64,000 bases of DNA from Symbiotaphrina buchneri. Taxonomy: Eukaryota > Ascomycota > Symbiotaphrinales > Symbiotaphrinaceae. The stretch lies in assembly GCA_001599915.1 (NCBI GenBank), contig BCIG01000016.1, forward strand, positions 310,001 through 374,000, read 5' to 3'. Below, in pieces: positions 23,011 through 34,593 of this stretch (position 1 is the first letter of the stretch; the number at the start of each line of letters is the position of its first letter). The notes beneath the pieces were generated by a model. That model was given only the letters and a program-made list of their open reading frames with translations. It was not told the DNA's origin and made no database searches. Made by a program: the position numbers and the translations under genes.

Positions 23011-23958
23011 GTGCGCACCGTTCAGGTGAAACTGAGGAACCAGCGCCGCTGTGCCGGGAACCCAGGAGATACGGCCGTCTTTATTATTATTTTTATGCTT
23101 GCTGAGTGAGAAGAATCAGTTGCCTACAACCTACCTAATCATACAAAGCGTGCTACGGTAAGGTACAGTCAAAGATCAAGGGCGCCCGCCGTTGCCAGGC
23201 GAGTCAGATTGCCTAAGAGAGGAGGTGTTAATCTGGTCCGTCTCCTCGATCGAGTAGCACCTTTAGTCGCGGACCAGCCCAGCTGTGCAGGTCCAAGCTC
23301 AAAGGGTCCAAGGCTACAGGTAAGTTCAGGTAAGATACCAGGTAGGGCAGGTACAAATACTTCATGCAGCTCCACCGATCGAATAGGTAAGTTGTCGCAG
23401 GATGCTGCTCCAGGTACCTAGGTAAGCTGCCTCGCCTGAGCTGTCCTTCTCTCCCCTCTGCCCCAACTACATACGGTGTATTATTACTTCCCCCTGCCGA
23501 CGACCCTCCCTGACAACCTACGGTACCTTATATCTATCTATGCGGTCATTGGCCGGGCACGCAGATCCCAACAGTCAAATGCTTTAAATATTAGTAAGGT
23601 CGTGCAGAGTAAGGTACCTTCGCAGAATGGCAAGAGGGGAGGAAGGCAGATGGCTCTCATAACAATGCATACGGTAACTAATAGAGGAGTATCGGCTGTT
23701 CAGACGTCTGTCTACTCAGCCCTACCAGTCGGCGGACGGGAGGACGGGCCTAGTACGGAGTAACGTACAGGTACCTACACCGCACGGGTACATTACCCCG
23801 TACCTCCTGTAGGGTACGGTAAGGTTCACCTTGGGGTGGGATGTGGATCGGACTCGTCGTCAGTTTCATGAACCCTTTCAAGATACCTTACACTTGAAAG
23901 GCAATGTCCAAGTACCTTCTGGCTCGAACGACTCGACCGTTCGTTTCGGGCCAAGAAG

Positions 23959-23961
<3 letters not shown>

Positions 23962-23997
<36 letters not shown>
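23962..23997. repeat. (AG)18 microsatellite
   Basis: Eighteen uninterrupted AG units, about 940 bp upstream of YVH1. A short A/C-rich lead-in precedes it. Confidence 0.95.
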
Positions 23998-23999
<2 letters not shown>

Positions 24000-24938
24000 A
24001 AGGACGCGATGATGCACCATCAATTTTCCTTTTACTTTTCCTTTTCCACCAGCCATGATCGCGGTCCACTGTCAGGCCGCCGTTCTGCATGTGCAGGCAG
24101 GTCTAGCCCCCGCCTGCTGAAGCTCGTTTTTGTCGGTAATAGCGCAGCCAAGGGCCAGGAAAGAAACAGCGAATGTCCAAACCCAACTAGGGTACCGTAG
24201 CTTCAAAATGCTAAACCGTCCATTATTCTTCAAGGCCCGTCGCCCGTGCTGACTTGCTCATTAATACAAGCAGAAATCCCAACACCGCATGGTTACGGTA
24301 GGTGCATGTCTGAGAATCAGCTGGCGGCGTTCAACGTTGGCTGTGCCACAAGCTGGCACTGCCTGGTCACGGATACAGACATCCCGGTTCCGTAGCTGAA
24401 TCATGCACCTGTACATTAGTAGGACGTTGTCGACCGTAAACTGTAAAGGTTAAGAATGTCATGGACCAATAGTGAGGGCTCAGCTCGGACAATCACCGTT
24501 TGTTCGTTTGAAGTTGAAATATCTATAGATTAATTTTGCTGGCTGAGAGTCCGCACCATGGACTTCGACCGACGTTCTGCATTCTGCCTTAGGCCAGCAG
24601 AGAATCAATCGATTAGTGCACACCTTATGGATCCTTCCATATCCTCCCTGCTCTCCGAAGAGAATTGGTAACGTACTCGACGTGCTGGTGGGCATGCACT
24701 GTCTTTCAGATCCATTCCCATTCAGAGGGACAAGTACAAAGCTGGAAATAAAGGCAGAGAGTAGGTAGGCGAGGGCGAAAATCCCCGTCTGCACAATTTC
24801 TTAACTTATACTTCCACCAAACCCATCGCCAATCGTAATACTTTGGACCGCCCAGCCAGGGCATGATCTGTTTGCGAAGCCAAATGACTGGGATTCCCAT
24901 ATGAAGACTACACTTTATTGGAAGAGTATTCTACGGAT

Positions 24939-26317
24939 ATGCCTTTGTTAGACAAGGTCCCCGGAGATGATAAACTCTATATTGGCGGGTAAGCCGACCT
25001 TTAAATTCAATCCTCCACCCTCGGACCGGGCCCAGACTCGGGGCGATGCAAACTTACCACGGTACTTACGAATATCAAGGATCTTCTCTCTGAAGCGAAG
25101 GGACGCGCTGAAGGAAGCGGACATAACTCACGTCCTTTCCGTCCTCCGTTCCCCTTTGGACGACGATCTCTTCAGCCCTTTCAAGCACATGGTCGTCGAG
25201 GTCGACGATGTCGAGGATGAAAACTTATTGGAGCATTTCCCATCGACATGTAAATTCATCCAAGATGGTCTAGATGGTGGGGGAGGGGTCTTGGTGCATT
25301 GGTAGGTGATTCATTATATGCCTTTGCCTTCATACAATATCCGACATCTGTTATCTTTCTCTTTCTTGCTCTATTGACATAAGATCTATCCGGCGTCAGC
25401 TACTTCTTTTGTATCAAAGATTCGGCCAATATTATCATCTCTATCATCACTAAAGTGTTTTCTTTTTTATTTCCGTTCTCTTTCTGGGAGCCTCGTTCTC
25501 TTCCCATATCTAATCCTCTAACCCTGTCCTCTAGTGCCATGGGGAAGTCACGCTCAGCCGCATGTGTTATTGCGTTCCTTATGCAGAAATACCACATGAC
25601 ACCTGGCGAGGCTCTCAAGCAGATCCAAAAGAGCCGGCCGATCTGTGAGCCCAACGAGGGCTTCATGCAACAACTAGAGCTCTACCATGCTATGAAGTGT
25701 CCCCGAAACATGGATGATGACCCTGCCTATCAACGATGGCTGTATAAGAGGGAAGTAGAATTGAGCGTCGAGTGCGGGCGGGGCCCTGAATGGATACGGT
25801 TCGAGGACGAAGTGGCCCAGGAGACCAAGAATCAGAAACCTGACACCGTCGACTTCAAATGCCGCAGGTGCAGGTACGTCCTCTCCCAGCTCTACAGATT
25901 CCTTACCGTGCTAAACTTCTGTTACGGCGCAGGCGGACATTGGCAACGTCAGAGTATCTGGTACCTCACGATGCCCGGCAAGCGGAGAGCTCTGTTTCTG
26001 CTGGAGCTCAGCCGACAACGTCGTCACTAGGCTGCGCGCAATATTTCGTTGACCCCCTGTCCTGGATGAAGCCAGAGCTGGAGCAAGGCAAACTGGAGGG
26101 CAGGCTAGAGTGTCCAAAATGTTCCACTAATGTGGGTAAGTATGCCTGGCAAGGCTTGCAATGTAGCTGCGGTCAATGGGTGGTTCCGGGTGTCAGCCTT
26201 ATCAAAGGCAAAGTCGACGAGGCATCCCGACTGGGCACGAATGATAGAAGGAATATGGGCATTAGAATGCCTCCAAATCTAAATCTAGCAAAACCCAGTA
26301 GAGATGAGAATTTATGA
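24939..26317 (+). CDS. YVH1: Dual-specificity phosphatase Yvh1
   Basis: Four exons (24939-24988, 25080-25301, 25535-25873, 25933-26317) give 331 residues. The phosphatase active site HCAMGKSRS (90-98) is assembled across intron 2, which supplies the catalytic Cys91 codon from both exons. PICEPNEGFMQQL follows. The C-terminal half holds the zinc-binding domain typical of Yvh1: FKCRRCR across intron 3, then LECPKCSTNVGKY and LQCSCGQWVVPG. Yvh1 acts in 60S ribosome maturation by helping release Mrt4, and that role depends on the zinc domain more than on phosphatase activity. Intron 2 is long (233 nt) and rich in CT. Followed in tandem by UFD2. Confidence 0.93.
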
Positions 26318-26950
26318 TCAAACAACTGCATTCATGGCACAAGCATATCTCTTCGGACAGCTAGCCAAGATCACCAAGGAAAGATTGTAGTTCACCTGAC
26401 TACCCACGTTGTTCTCTACTCAGTTTCCCAACCGTCCTAACGGCCACTGCACCTGCATCTATGAAATATTGACTCGTTGAGCTATGAGCCAAGGTGAAAT
26501 GTAACATTTCGGTACGGATTATCAAGGATTTAATAGAGTCAAGGGTGCATGATTTGATATTCGACCCTGCTTAGTCAGTGAAGATTTGTAAACTGGATAG
26601 CTAAAAGGGAGCGAGCGAAGTTAGCGATGCTCCTTTCTGTGCTCACAGCTCACGGTTAACCTATCGGTAAAAGGCAAACTGACGTCGTTTAAGGCCGCTG
26701 AACAGCGAAGCGAGTCAACGTCCGTTTGAGAGCTTACCTTACAGTGTAAAGCTCACCTGGAGCTACTTATCAACCGGACACACTCACTCACTATTTTGCT
26801 GCTCACGTTCCTTCCCATTCTAAGGTGTTAAATCTCCCTGGTCCTTTAATTAATCCCAGGGCACGCGCATCGTCGGCCAAAACGCATGAGCGTGACCTGC
26901 TTCACAAGATATCACGTATCGCCGGGCGCATATCTCGAGCCATTACCATC
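26318..26950. other. YVH1 3' region and UFD2 promoter
   Basis: About 630 bp between tandem genes. The centre, roughly 26605-26755, holds a run of short inverted repeats: GGAGC/GCTCC, CTGTG-CT-CACAG, AAAC/GTTT around GACGTC, CGCTG-AA-CAGCG, and GAGCTT/AAGCTC at 26730-26754. No complete tRNA or other known RNA could be recognised. One TACCTT core sits in the last hairpin loop. Confidence 0.45.
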
Positions 26951-29900
26951 ATGTCAGAGGCATCTTCAGAAGCCGAGAAGGTGCGTATCTTTTAAGCAGG
27001 CATGCCCACCAAGGTCCAGCCCTTCAGTTAACCTATGTCTTATCTCTAGATTCGTAACAAGCGCTTAGCAAAGCTCGGGAATGTGGCGCCCGCAAGGACG
27101 GCAGAGTCAGGCAGTCAAAAGGACGCTCCGCAAGACGCGGCGGGGTCGCTGTCTGAACCGCACGACACTGAGCAGAAGCAGGAACAGACACAAAGTGAAA
27201 GATCTGGCAAGAGCTCTTTGCACCGGGAACCATCCGCAACGGCGCCAAAGAGTGCCGATGAAGCAAGCGCCCCAGACTCTCCAGTGCCTAGACCATCCAG
27301 CCAGCCATCGCAGCCACCCGCTCAGAAGACAGATGGCCCTGCACCCGTCTCACGTCCGCCGCAGAGGCCCAAAGAATCGCTTGAGACCTGGGAAGATAGG
27401 ACCCTTGGCACCATCTTCAGGATAACGTTGAAGCCCGATGCCCAACACGACGGTCACGGTCACGCCCTGCAATATTTGTCGGGAGTAAGGAGGGATCTGG
27501 AAGAGCAAGGAGAGGATATCAGACTCAGCACAAGTGTCTTGGACCAGGCCATTGTTGAGGCAGCGTCCAATATCAAGGGAAAGACGCCTTTGGAGTATCT
27601 CCTGGGCTGTTGGAAACGTGTTTCAAGGCCATATAGAGGCATGAGAGCAGGGAATGCGGATGAATCAAAATACAACATCTTGAAGGAGGCAAGACGTCTT
27701 TGCATGAGTTATTGTATATTCGCCGCAACTATACCGGACATGTTTGGGTCAGTCCTCCTACTCCTATCTTAGGTTTGTCCTACTAATGGGCTGCAGGTGG
27801 GAACCGACTACTCCAAGTCCCCTTGCACAGCATTTGCTTGTTGATCCTGAAGATGATCGGGGAATTTGTCATGATTTCTTAGCGGAAGCTGTACTTCGCT
27901 TTCAAGATGACGAGTCGACAAAACAAGCATTAGTGGAGGCGATCGAAGAGATAAGTCGTCAACTCTCCAATCGGACCATGAATGATGACTACAAACCTTA
28001 CGTCCAGGTAAGCGTTGTCGTACACACTCGTGTCAACTTTTGTGATTACTATTAACGTTGTATTAGGCGTTGCAAAATATGGTGCGATACCCTGCGTTAG
28101 CGACCGCAATCACACAATCGCCCCTTTTCATATCACAGACTATAGCAGCTCCAGACATTGAAAAAAAGACGCTCCTCGGTCCCTTCTTTCAAATCTCTCC
28201 GCTTCAAGGAGAGGTGGAGAATGTCTACTTTTCCAGCCCCAAAACAAGGGACAAAGGCTCCATAGTGGGCTCTCAGCAGGCCCTTCGTCTAAGTCTCAGG
28301 GCCCATCGCACCGATCTAGTAGATATTGTGAACCACATACTCAGGGCTTCGAAAGACGCGAGAGAAAAGTTACTAGACTGGTTTGCGTTGGCCGTCAATT
28401 TGAATCACAAGCGTAGAGCCATGCATGTCGAACCGAACACTGTGTCCACAGACGGCTTTATGATTAATGTCACCACTTGCCTGGAACATCTTTGCGAACC
28501 TTTTATGGATGCTACATTTTCCAAGGTGCGTCTCCGTTCAAATTCGGCTACAGAACCGGGCGCTACTGACTACAGCAGATTGATAGGATCGATGTGGATT
28601 ATCTGCGCCGAGATCCAAGGATATCTATCAAGGAGGAAACAAAGCTGAATGCTGATCAGAAATTTTCGGATAAGTTTTACAGTAAGAGGTTGGACGGGAG
28701 CTCCAATTTCATCTCAGAGATCTTTTTCCTCACCTTGGCTGCGCATCATTACGGTACACAAGCGGCCAGTACTCAGCTGGAGCAACTCGAGAAGGATATC
28801 AAGTACTTGGAAAAGCAACTTGGCCAAATCGAAGCGGACAAGGACAAGTTTTTGAGCGTAAGCTTCTGTCACTATTCTCGCGTATGCTGAATGTTGACCT
28901 CGGCAGGCGGGAGCATTTCATGCAAGAAGATACGAGGAAGTCGTCAAGCGGTACAAGGACAGAATCGACAAGGGCCTCTGTCATAAATTTGCTGTTCAGG
29001 GTGTCTTGCTGGATGATCAGTCGCAAGCACTGTCCATGCAATTCATGCGTTATGTAACCACCTGGCTCCTGAGGCTTGTTGATCCTCGACATGCATATCC
29101 CCAGCAGCCTCTAAAGTAAGTGTTGACATTCTATCTCTTGACTCTTACAACATTAACGTAATTGATCTCCAGCCTACCGCTGCCTGACACACAGTCGGAC
29201 ACCTTCCGCTGTCTGCCTGAGTATTTCCTGGAAGATATTGTGGACAGTTTCAAATTCATCATGAGGTAAGCATCGTCCACTTAAGACTGACGCTATCTTT
29301 CTAACAGTTTTTTCTGGTGCAGAAATATGCCACAAGTCATCACATCCACGCAAAGTGAGGAACTTGTTACACTTTGCATCACTTTCCTTCGTAATTCCGA
29401 GTACATAAAAAACCCCTATCTAAAATCGGGCTTGGTCACTATTATGTTCCAAGGCGTCTGGCCCATATGGAACCGGTCAAGAGGTGTCCTGGGAGACTTG
29501 CTTCATTCGCTCCCCTTTGCTACTCGCAACCTTTTGCATGCTCTTCTGAAGTTTTACATTGGTTCGTAGTCCGTCTTACGACTCCGATGCCAAGATGTTA
29601 ATTTCGTACAGAAGCCGAAAGCACCGGCACTCATACCCAATTCTACGACAAATTCAATATTCGATATGAGATATTCCGGATCATAAAGTGTATCTGGTCC
29701 AATCCAGTCTATCGGGAGCACCTCAACACTGAATCCAAGTAAGCGGACACACTGAGTTTGTAGAGCTTTGCTGATAATCCCAGGGTCAATGTCGAGTTCT
29801 TCGTCCGATTCGTCAACCTGCTGCTTAATGATGTCACATATGTCCTGGATGAGTCGTTCAACGCTTTCACAAAGATCCATTCGCTCCAGAAAGAGCTCGA

Positions 29901-30798
29901 AGGTGGGGCTGCCCTGGACCCCGCAGTGCGCACGGAGAAGGAGGAAGCTTTAGCAACGGCGCAGAACCAAGCAAAATCATACATGCAGTTGACTAACGAG
30001 ACCGTCGCTATGTTGAAGCTCTTTACGGAAGCTCTTGCGGACGCTTTCACTATGCCAGAGATCGTGCAGCGCCTCGCGGATATGTTGGACTATAACCTGG
30101 ATACTATGGTGGGCCCAAAGCAAACGAACCTCCGAGTCCGGGATCCCCAAGAGTATGGCTTTCAGCCAAAGATACTCCTGAGTGAACTTGTAGACGTCTA
30201 CCTGAATCTTAGGCACAAAGAGAACTTCAAGCTGGCTGTCGCCAGGGACGGTCGCTCCTACAAACCAGAGAACTTCGAGAAGGCGAGCATAATACTTAGC
30301 AAGATCAACCTTAAGTCGCCGGATGAACTTGCTGCTTGGAGGCAGCTTGGGCAGGAGATCCAGAAAGCAAAGGAAGCCGAGGAACAAGCGGAAGAAGATC
30401 TGGGAGAGATTCCAGATGAGTTTCTAGGTGAGCATCCTCGAAGTGTGACGATATTCCGCTTCAAGTTGTTCTCGAGCCGTAGGTTGACCGGTTCTACAGA
30501 CCCTCTCATGTTTACTCTCATGGAAGACCCCGTCATTCTCCCCACCTCCAAGGTCTCCGTGGATCGGTCCACCATCCGAAGTCATCTGCTCAGCGACCCC
30601 AACGACCCATTCAACCGTTCCCCGCTAAAGATTGAAGATGTCATACCAGGTGAGGCGCCCTTGCTCTGTCATGGATGGCCTTTACTGACACCACTATCAC
30701 TAGACACGGAACTGAAGGCCAAGATCCAAGCTTTTAAAGCTGAAAAGAGGGGAAAGAATCCTAGACCGTCTGAGTCCATGGACACTAGCGACGGTTGA
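26951..30798 (+). CDS. UFD2: Ubiquitin chain elongation factor E4 (Ufd2)
   Basis: Twelve exons join in phase to 1077 residues: 26951-26980, 27050-27747, 27797-28007, 28067-28525, 28579-28857, 28907-29115, 29173-29265, 29323-29561, 29612-29738, 29784-30427, 30500-30649, 30704-30798. The N-terminus is a Ser/Pro-rich linker. The Ufd2 core follows (for example [36 protein letters not shown]). The C-terminal U-box starts near residue 995 with [17 protein letters not shown] and continues [19 protein letters not shown]. Ufd2 extends ubiquitin chains on substrates handed over by Cdc48. The intron inside IPDEFLDPLM is required: read-through would insert a stretch foreign to the family. Confidence 0.96.
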
Positions 30799-31932
30799 CG
30801 AGCAAAGTTCCAGCGCAGAGCTTCGATGGGAGCATTGTGTATCGGTATTTCGGATGGGCATTAAATGGCGTTCGTTTCTGTCACTAGACACGGTGTCGTG
30901 TGTCATATGAGGCCTGGTGCAGCGGGCCTCGTTTTTTGTGTGGCAGTTAGCATCCTTCGCAGGGAACTGCGACCAATAGTAACTCATCAATGCACAGATC
31001 GACCATTGTCATCGTCATTTCATCCGTTAAATGGTGGCGCGATCTAGGTAGTCTCATTTGATATTGAGATGAGTTATGTCGACATGGCCAACGAAATCCA
31101 TACCGTAGCTGCAGTGCAAGTTCAACAGGAGGCTTATGAGACGCTCTTTTGCCCTGCCATCCTTTCCTCAATCTCTACTTTATCGGCAACGCCAGTCAAT
31201 GGTGGAAGGAATCTCATATGAAAGTCCAAGACCCTAGCTTTCTACGAAAGTCTGTATGGAGCTTACGTTCCACAGAGCTACAGAGGACCAGGTAGCAAGT
31301 TGAAGACAGCATTGTAGGGCGCCTAAGTCGACTATATCACACCATGTCAAATGCACATGAAACGAGAAACGGGAAACGATACAAATGCGCGGGAACCAAC
31401 AAGCTAACGGACCGGCAGGGTAGAAGGGGGAAAGAGGACCCAAGGACCAAACAACGCACGCATGAAGCACCAATACCGACGGTGAGACAGACCATTAATG
31501 TCAAGAACAGGTTACAGAGATGGCCGCTTGTATGCCTCTTCCGAGGCCAAGTGTGATTTCATAGAGGTCCAAGACTGAAAAGTAGGCTTCTCAGAAAGAA
31601 GGATCCACATGCCATCCAGATAGCCCCGATAGCGCATCCCAAAATCTAACAGACTGGAGGATGATTTTGTCTTCGGCCCATGTTCGCACTGCCAAGCACG
31701 CCGTCGCCAGAGCGCCGAAAGCGAAAAGAACAACAACCCTCTCAGTCGGGCGATCTACCCGTTCCATAGTGGCAGAAACTGATTGATGGCAACCCATTGC
31801 GGCCAGTCGAGGCTTGCGGGTGATGGCTGCCTGAAAAGGTAGAACAATGCACAAGGAGCAACAGGTCCACAGATATTTTCGAATCGACCATCAATTGCTG
31901 TGTACCGAGACAGGAATCAAAGAAGTGCGAGA
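30799..31932. other. Convergent spacer UFD2/RHO1
   Basis: About 1.1 kb of facing 3' regions, probably including a long RHO1 3' untranslated region. A minus-strand frame at 31591-31854 has a hydrophobic middle but no family match that I know. One AAGGTA core at about 31837. Confidence 0.45.
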
Positions 31933-32938
31933 TTACAAGATCAGGCATTTCTTGTCCTTCTTCTTCTTCGTGAGGAGCGCTGCCCGAGTCGCATGTTCGA
32001 AGACCTCGCGGACACCTTCGTTCGTCTTCGCCGAGCATTCCAAGTACTTATATGCGCCAATCTTCTTACGGACTTCCTCGCCCTGTGCACGATGCGATGG
32101 TCAGAAACGAATGTCTATAGAATGTATCTGAACTTGCATAGCCAGGCCAAGACGACCGCTATAGGCACGCATTCGATATCAAGGGGACTCACCTGTTCTG
32201 GGGTGACTGGCTTTTGGGAGGTCTTATGGAGCTCCTCAATCGTCTTCTGATCGTAACGCAAATCTTTCTTGCAGCCCACGAGGATGATTGGGAGGCCTTG
32301 GCAGAAGTGCAGAACCTCGGAGATCCACTATCATATATGAGAGAATTAGCTGCGGTCTTATCAAACGCGTGTCACCTGCCAATCTCGGCAAATGCGGATA
32401 CGGTACCTTCTCTTGAACGTTGTCGAGTGAATCAGGAGAATCGATGGCGAAACAGATCAGGATAACATGTGAGTCGGGATAGGATAGAGGCCGCAGGCGG
32501 TCGTAGTCTTCTTGGCCAGCCGTATCCCAGAGAGCCAGTTCCACGTGCTTCCCATCGACTTCGACGTCTGCGACATAGTTCTCAAAAACGGTAGGTACGT
32601 AGACCTGTAAAACCGGCAGCATTAGCGAATCTACAGTTTTCACGTTCAACAGCGAGCGTATCCGGGGTAGCGCGAGCCTCTCAGCTACACCACCAGTGCT
32701 TGTGACGACTCAGGAGTCAAGAGTGACAGGCCTAGGAGGGTAGACTTGCCTCTGGGAAAGTGCCCTTGGAGAACACTCTACATACGGATTCGAGTCAGCC
32801 AACGTATCAACAATGGAAATCTTGTCACAGGGATGGACCGGTCGGTTTCCAGCGATGGATGAGGACTCACATCAACAAGCAGGTCTTCCCGCAGGCACCG
32901 TCACCGACGATGACGAGTTTGCGACGTATCTCCGCCAT
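31933..32938 (-). CDS. RHO1: Rho1 small GTPase
   Basis: Five exons (32938-32871, 32777-32750, 32604-32407, 32327-32193, 32082-31933) give 192 residues. Motifs are the P-loop GDGACGKT (12-19), the effector loop [35 protein letters not shown], and a C-terminal Lys run before the CAAX box CLIL, a geranylgeranylation signal. Rho1 controls beta-1,3-glucan synthase, protein kinase C and actin polarity at the plasma membrane. Exon 2 is only 28 nt, and the intron after it begins with GC (GCAAGT), not GT; joining GAG to GTCTACGTACC is the only way to recover PEVYVPT. It is divergent from the mitochondrial uL24 gene across the densest motif array of the window. Confidence 0.97.
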
Positions 32939-34593
32939 GATGATAGTGAACGATGCAAGATAACAGCGAGGATGGCTCAGGAAGGGTAGAGAGAGGGTAA
33001 AGGCAATGGGGAGAGGGCGTTGCGGCGTTCTGTCGATGTCGGGGATGGAGATGAGGTGCTGAGGAAAGTACGAAGTAGTAGTATGGTAGTAGGTTTGTGA
33101 AGAGTTAAGTTACCTGAGTTAGGTACCTTAAGGTCGGTGCTGTCTGTTCTGGCTAAGGTACGGCAAGTCGTGTAAATTGTAACAACGTAAGGTACTTTCG
33201 CTACCTTGCTTCGCCTTGCTTGCAGGTGCCGGTGAGGTACTGGGCAGCGCGGTGTGGGCCGAATTTACTCTAGTTTCAGACTTAAGATAAGGTAAGGTAC
33301 CTTAAGGAGGTAGTGCAAGGTAAGAGTACCTTAAGGTAGGTAAGGTACTTTCGTGCTTTACCTGTTCCGCTGCGCCCTCCACTTCCAAGATCCATTTATT
33401 ATTGTCTCCCCAGCGATTACTGGTAAAGCAAGGTAGGTATGATCCTTTTTAAGGCACAGACGACCTACCGCGCCCGAAATGTGCCTGCTTATGTTCATTA
33501 TAGGTATCCTAAGGGATAGACATCTTGCTCTATCTAAGGTAATCTTGCCCTGCCTTTGTTCCCAGAGCTAGGGGCGCACATTCACATTGTCTACTTTTAA
33601 GCATCACGGCTTATCTCCATGACCTGGCCCAGACCTTGGACAGGTGGAAAGGGGCTACTGCCTGTTACCGGGACCTCCTGCTATGGCTCAAACGCCTACA
33701 GCTTCCTTACCTTATGGTACGGTACCTTTGGTGGGGATTCGTACCTTACCCTGGATAAGGTATGTATCTGTAACTACCAGTAAGGTAAGCCTGTCGCCTG
33801 GATTGCGCGTCTACGAAAGGTAACAACTACACCTCCCTATCCGGGCCTTGGAGGTAGGACATACGCTCGTAACAACAACGGAATACGCGCAAGGTAAAAT
33901 GGTAAGGTAAGGTATGCAATAATAACCACTTCCGCCCTCCACGCAAAAGACAAACACCAAACAGCCCGTTGGCCTGCCTTACTTTACCACCTTACCTTTA
34001 CCTTACGCGAGAGACCCAGTATCTAACGTACGTTACTTCGTATCACCCGAGTGACCTGACACCTTTGGTCAGCTCAGCATCTTAGCCAATCTGTACCGAA
34101 CTTCTGATTATTGCCAACAGGGCCTGTGGTCCGAATTTCAGCTTTCCCTTTCTCGTCAACGCTCGCTTGAATAATTCTTGTCATCAGGTGGGACGCAATA
34201 ATCGGTGGTTTAAGTCGATCCATGCCAGAAATCAGACTTTGCATCGACTTCGCCGTCTTTGATTCTATTCTGACAGGATCTTGGATGAGTACCTTATCTA
34301 AGTAAGGTACGGTCTTAGGTACAGGTATCTCAGGCGAGCTGAGGAAAGGTACCTCAGACCTTTAGTTAAGGTACCTTAAGCCAAGATTGGTAAGGTAAGA
34401 AGTGCTTGCTTAAACTTTTCCATAGCCGCGATAAGCGACGCCCTCGTGCTGGTAGGGCGAGAGAAAGAGCTGCACGACCGACATGTTTAACACAACTCAC
34501 GGCAAAGCAACGATTGTTTTCACAAGTCATCCGGCACGCTGTACCCTAATTGACCTGTAGGTTCGGCTGCTGTCAAGGACGGGAACGTAGGCG
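32939..34593. promoter_or_regulatory. Divergent promoter RHO1/uL24m
   Basis: A 1.65-kb spacer without supported coding frames. The first 170 bp next to RHO1 are purine-rich. From about 33111 the AAGGTACC word family takes over (listed separately). Between 34022 and 34260 there is a motif-poor stretch, and the final 150 bp before the uL24 start also lack the motif. Confidence 0.55.
33111..34400. repeat. Dense AAGGTA/TACCTT motif array
   Basis: Hand count gives about 29 copies of AAGGTA or TACCTT in 1.3 kb, where chance would give about one. They are not a simple tandem: copies occur in both orientations at irregular spacing, often as back-to-back palindromes (GGTAAGGTACCTTAAGG near 33290, TTAAGGTACCTTAAG near 34365) or direct doubles (GGTAAGGTAAGGTATG near 33901). 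Flanking sequence is not repeated, which argues against copies of one transposable element. Confidence 0.8.

Larger units (their letters stand above)
22501..24938. promoter_or_regulatory. Long divergent promoter, C2H2 gene/YVH1
   Basis: This 2.4-kb spacer is the largest gap. I find about eight AAGGTA/TACCTT cores plus many GTACC and GGTAAG variants between 22620 and 23920, a GCT triplet run and an AG dinucleotide run. Its length suggests a long regulated leader for the C2H2 gene. The small frames have no family features. Confidence 0.5.

Noticed and set aside
23476-24200. Plus and minus frames near the AG run
   Set aside because: Their apparent coding comes partly from the dinucleotide repeat (Arg-Glu or Ser-Leu runs), and there is no family match.
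31591-31854. 87-codon minus-strand frame with hydrophobic middle
   Set aside because: It sits where the RHO1 3' untranslated region should be, and lacks a family signature or supporting splice sites.
33111-34400. Motif array as a transposon, MITE or LTR element
   Set aside because: Copies lack shared flanks, terminal inverted repeats, target-site duplications or any element-encoded frame.
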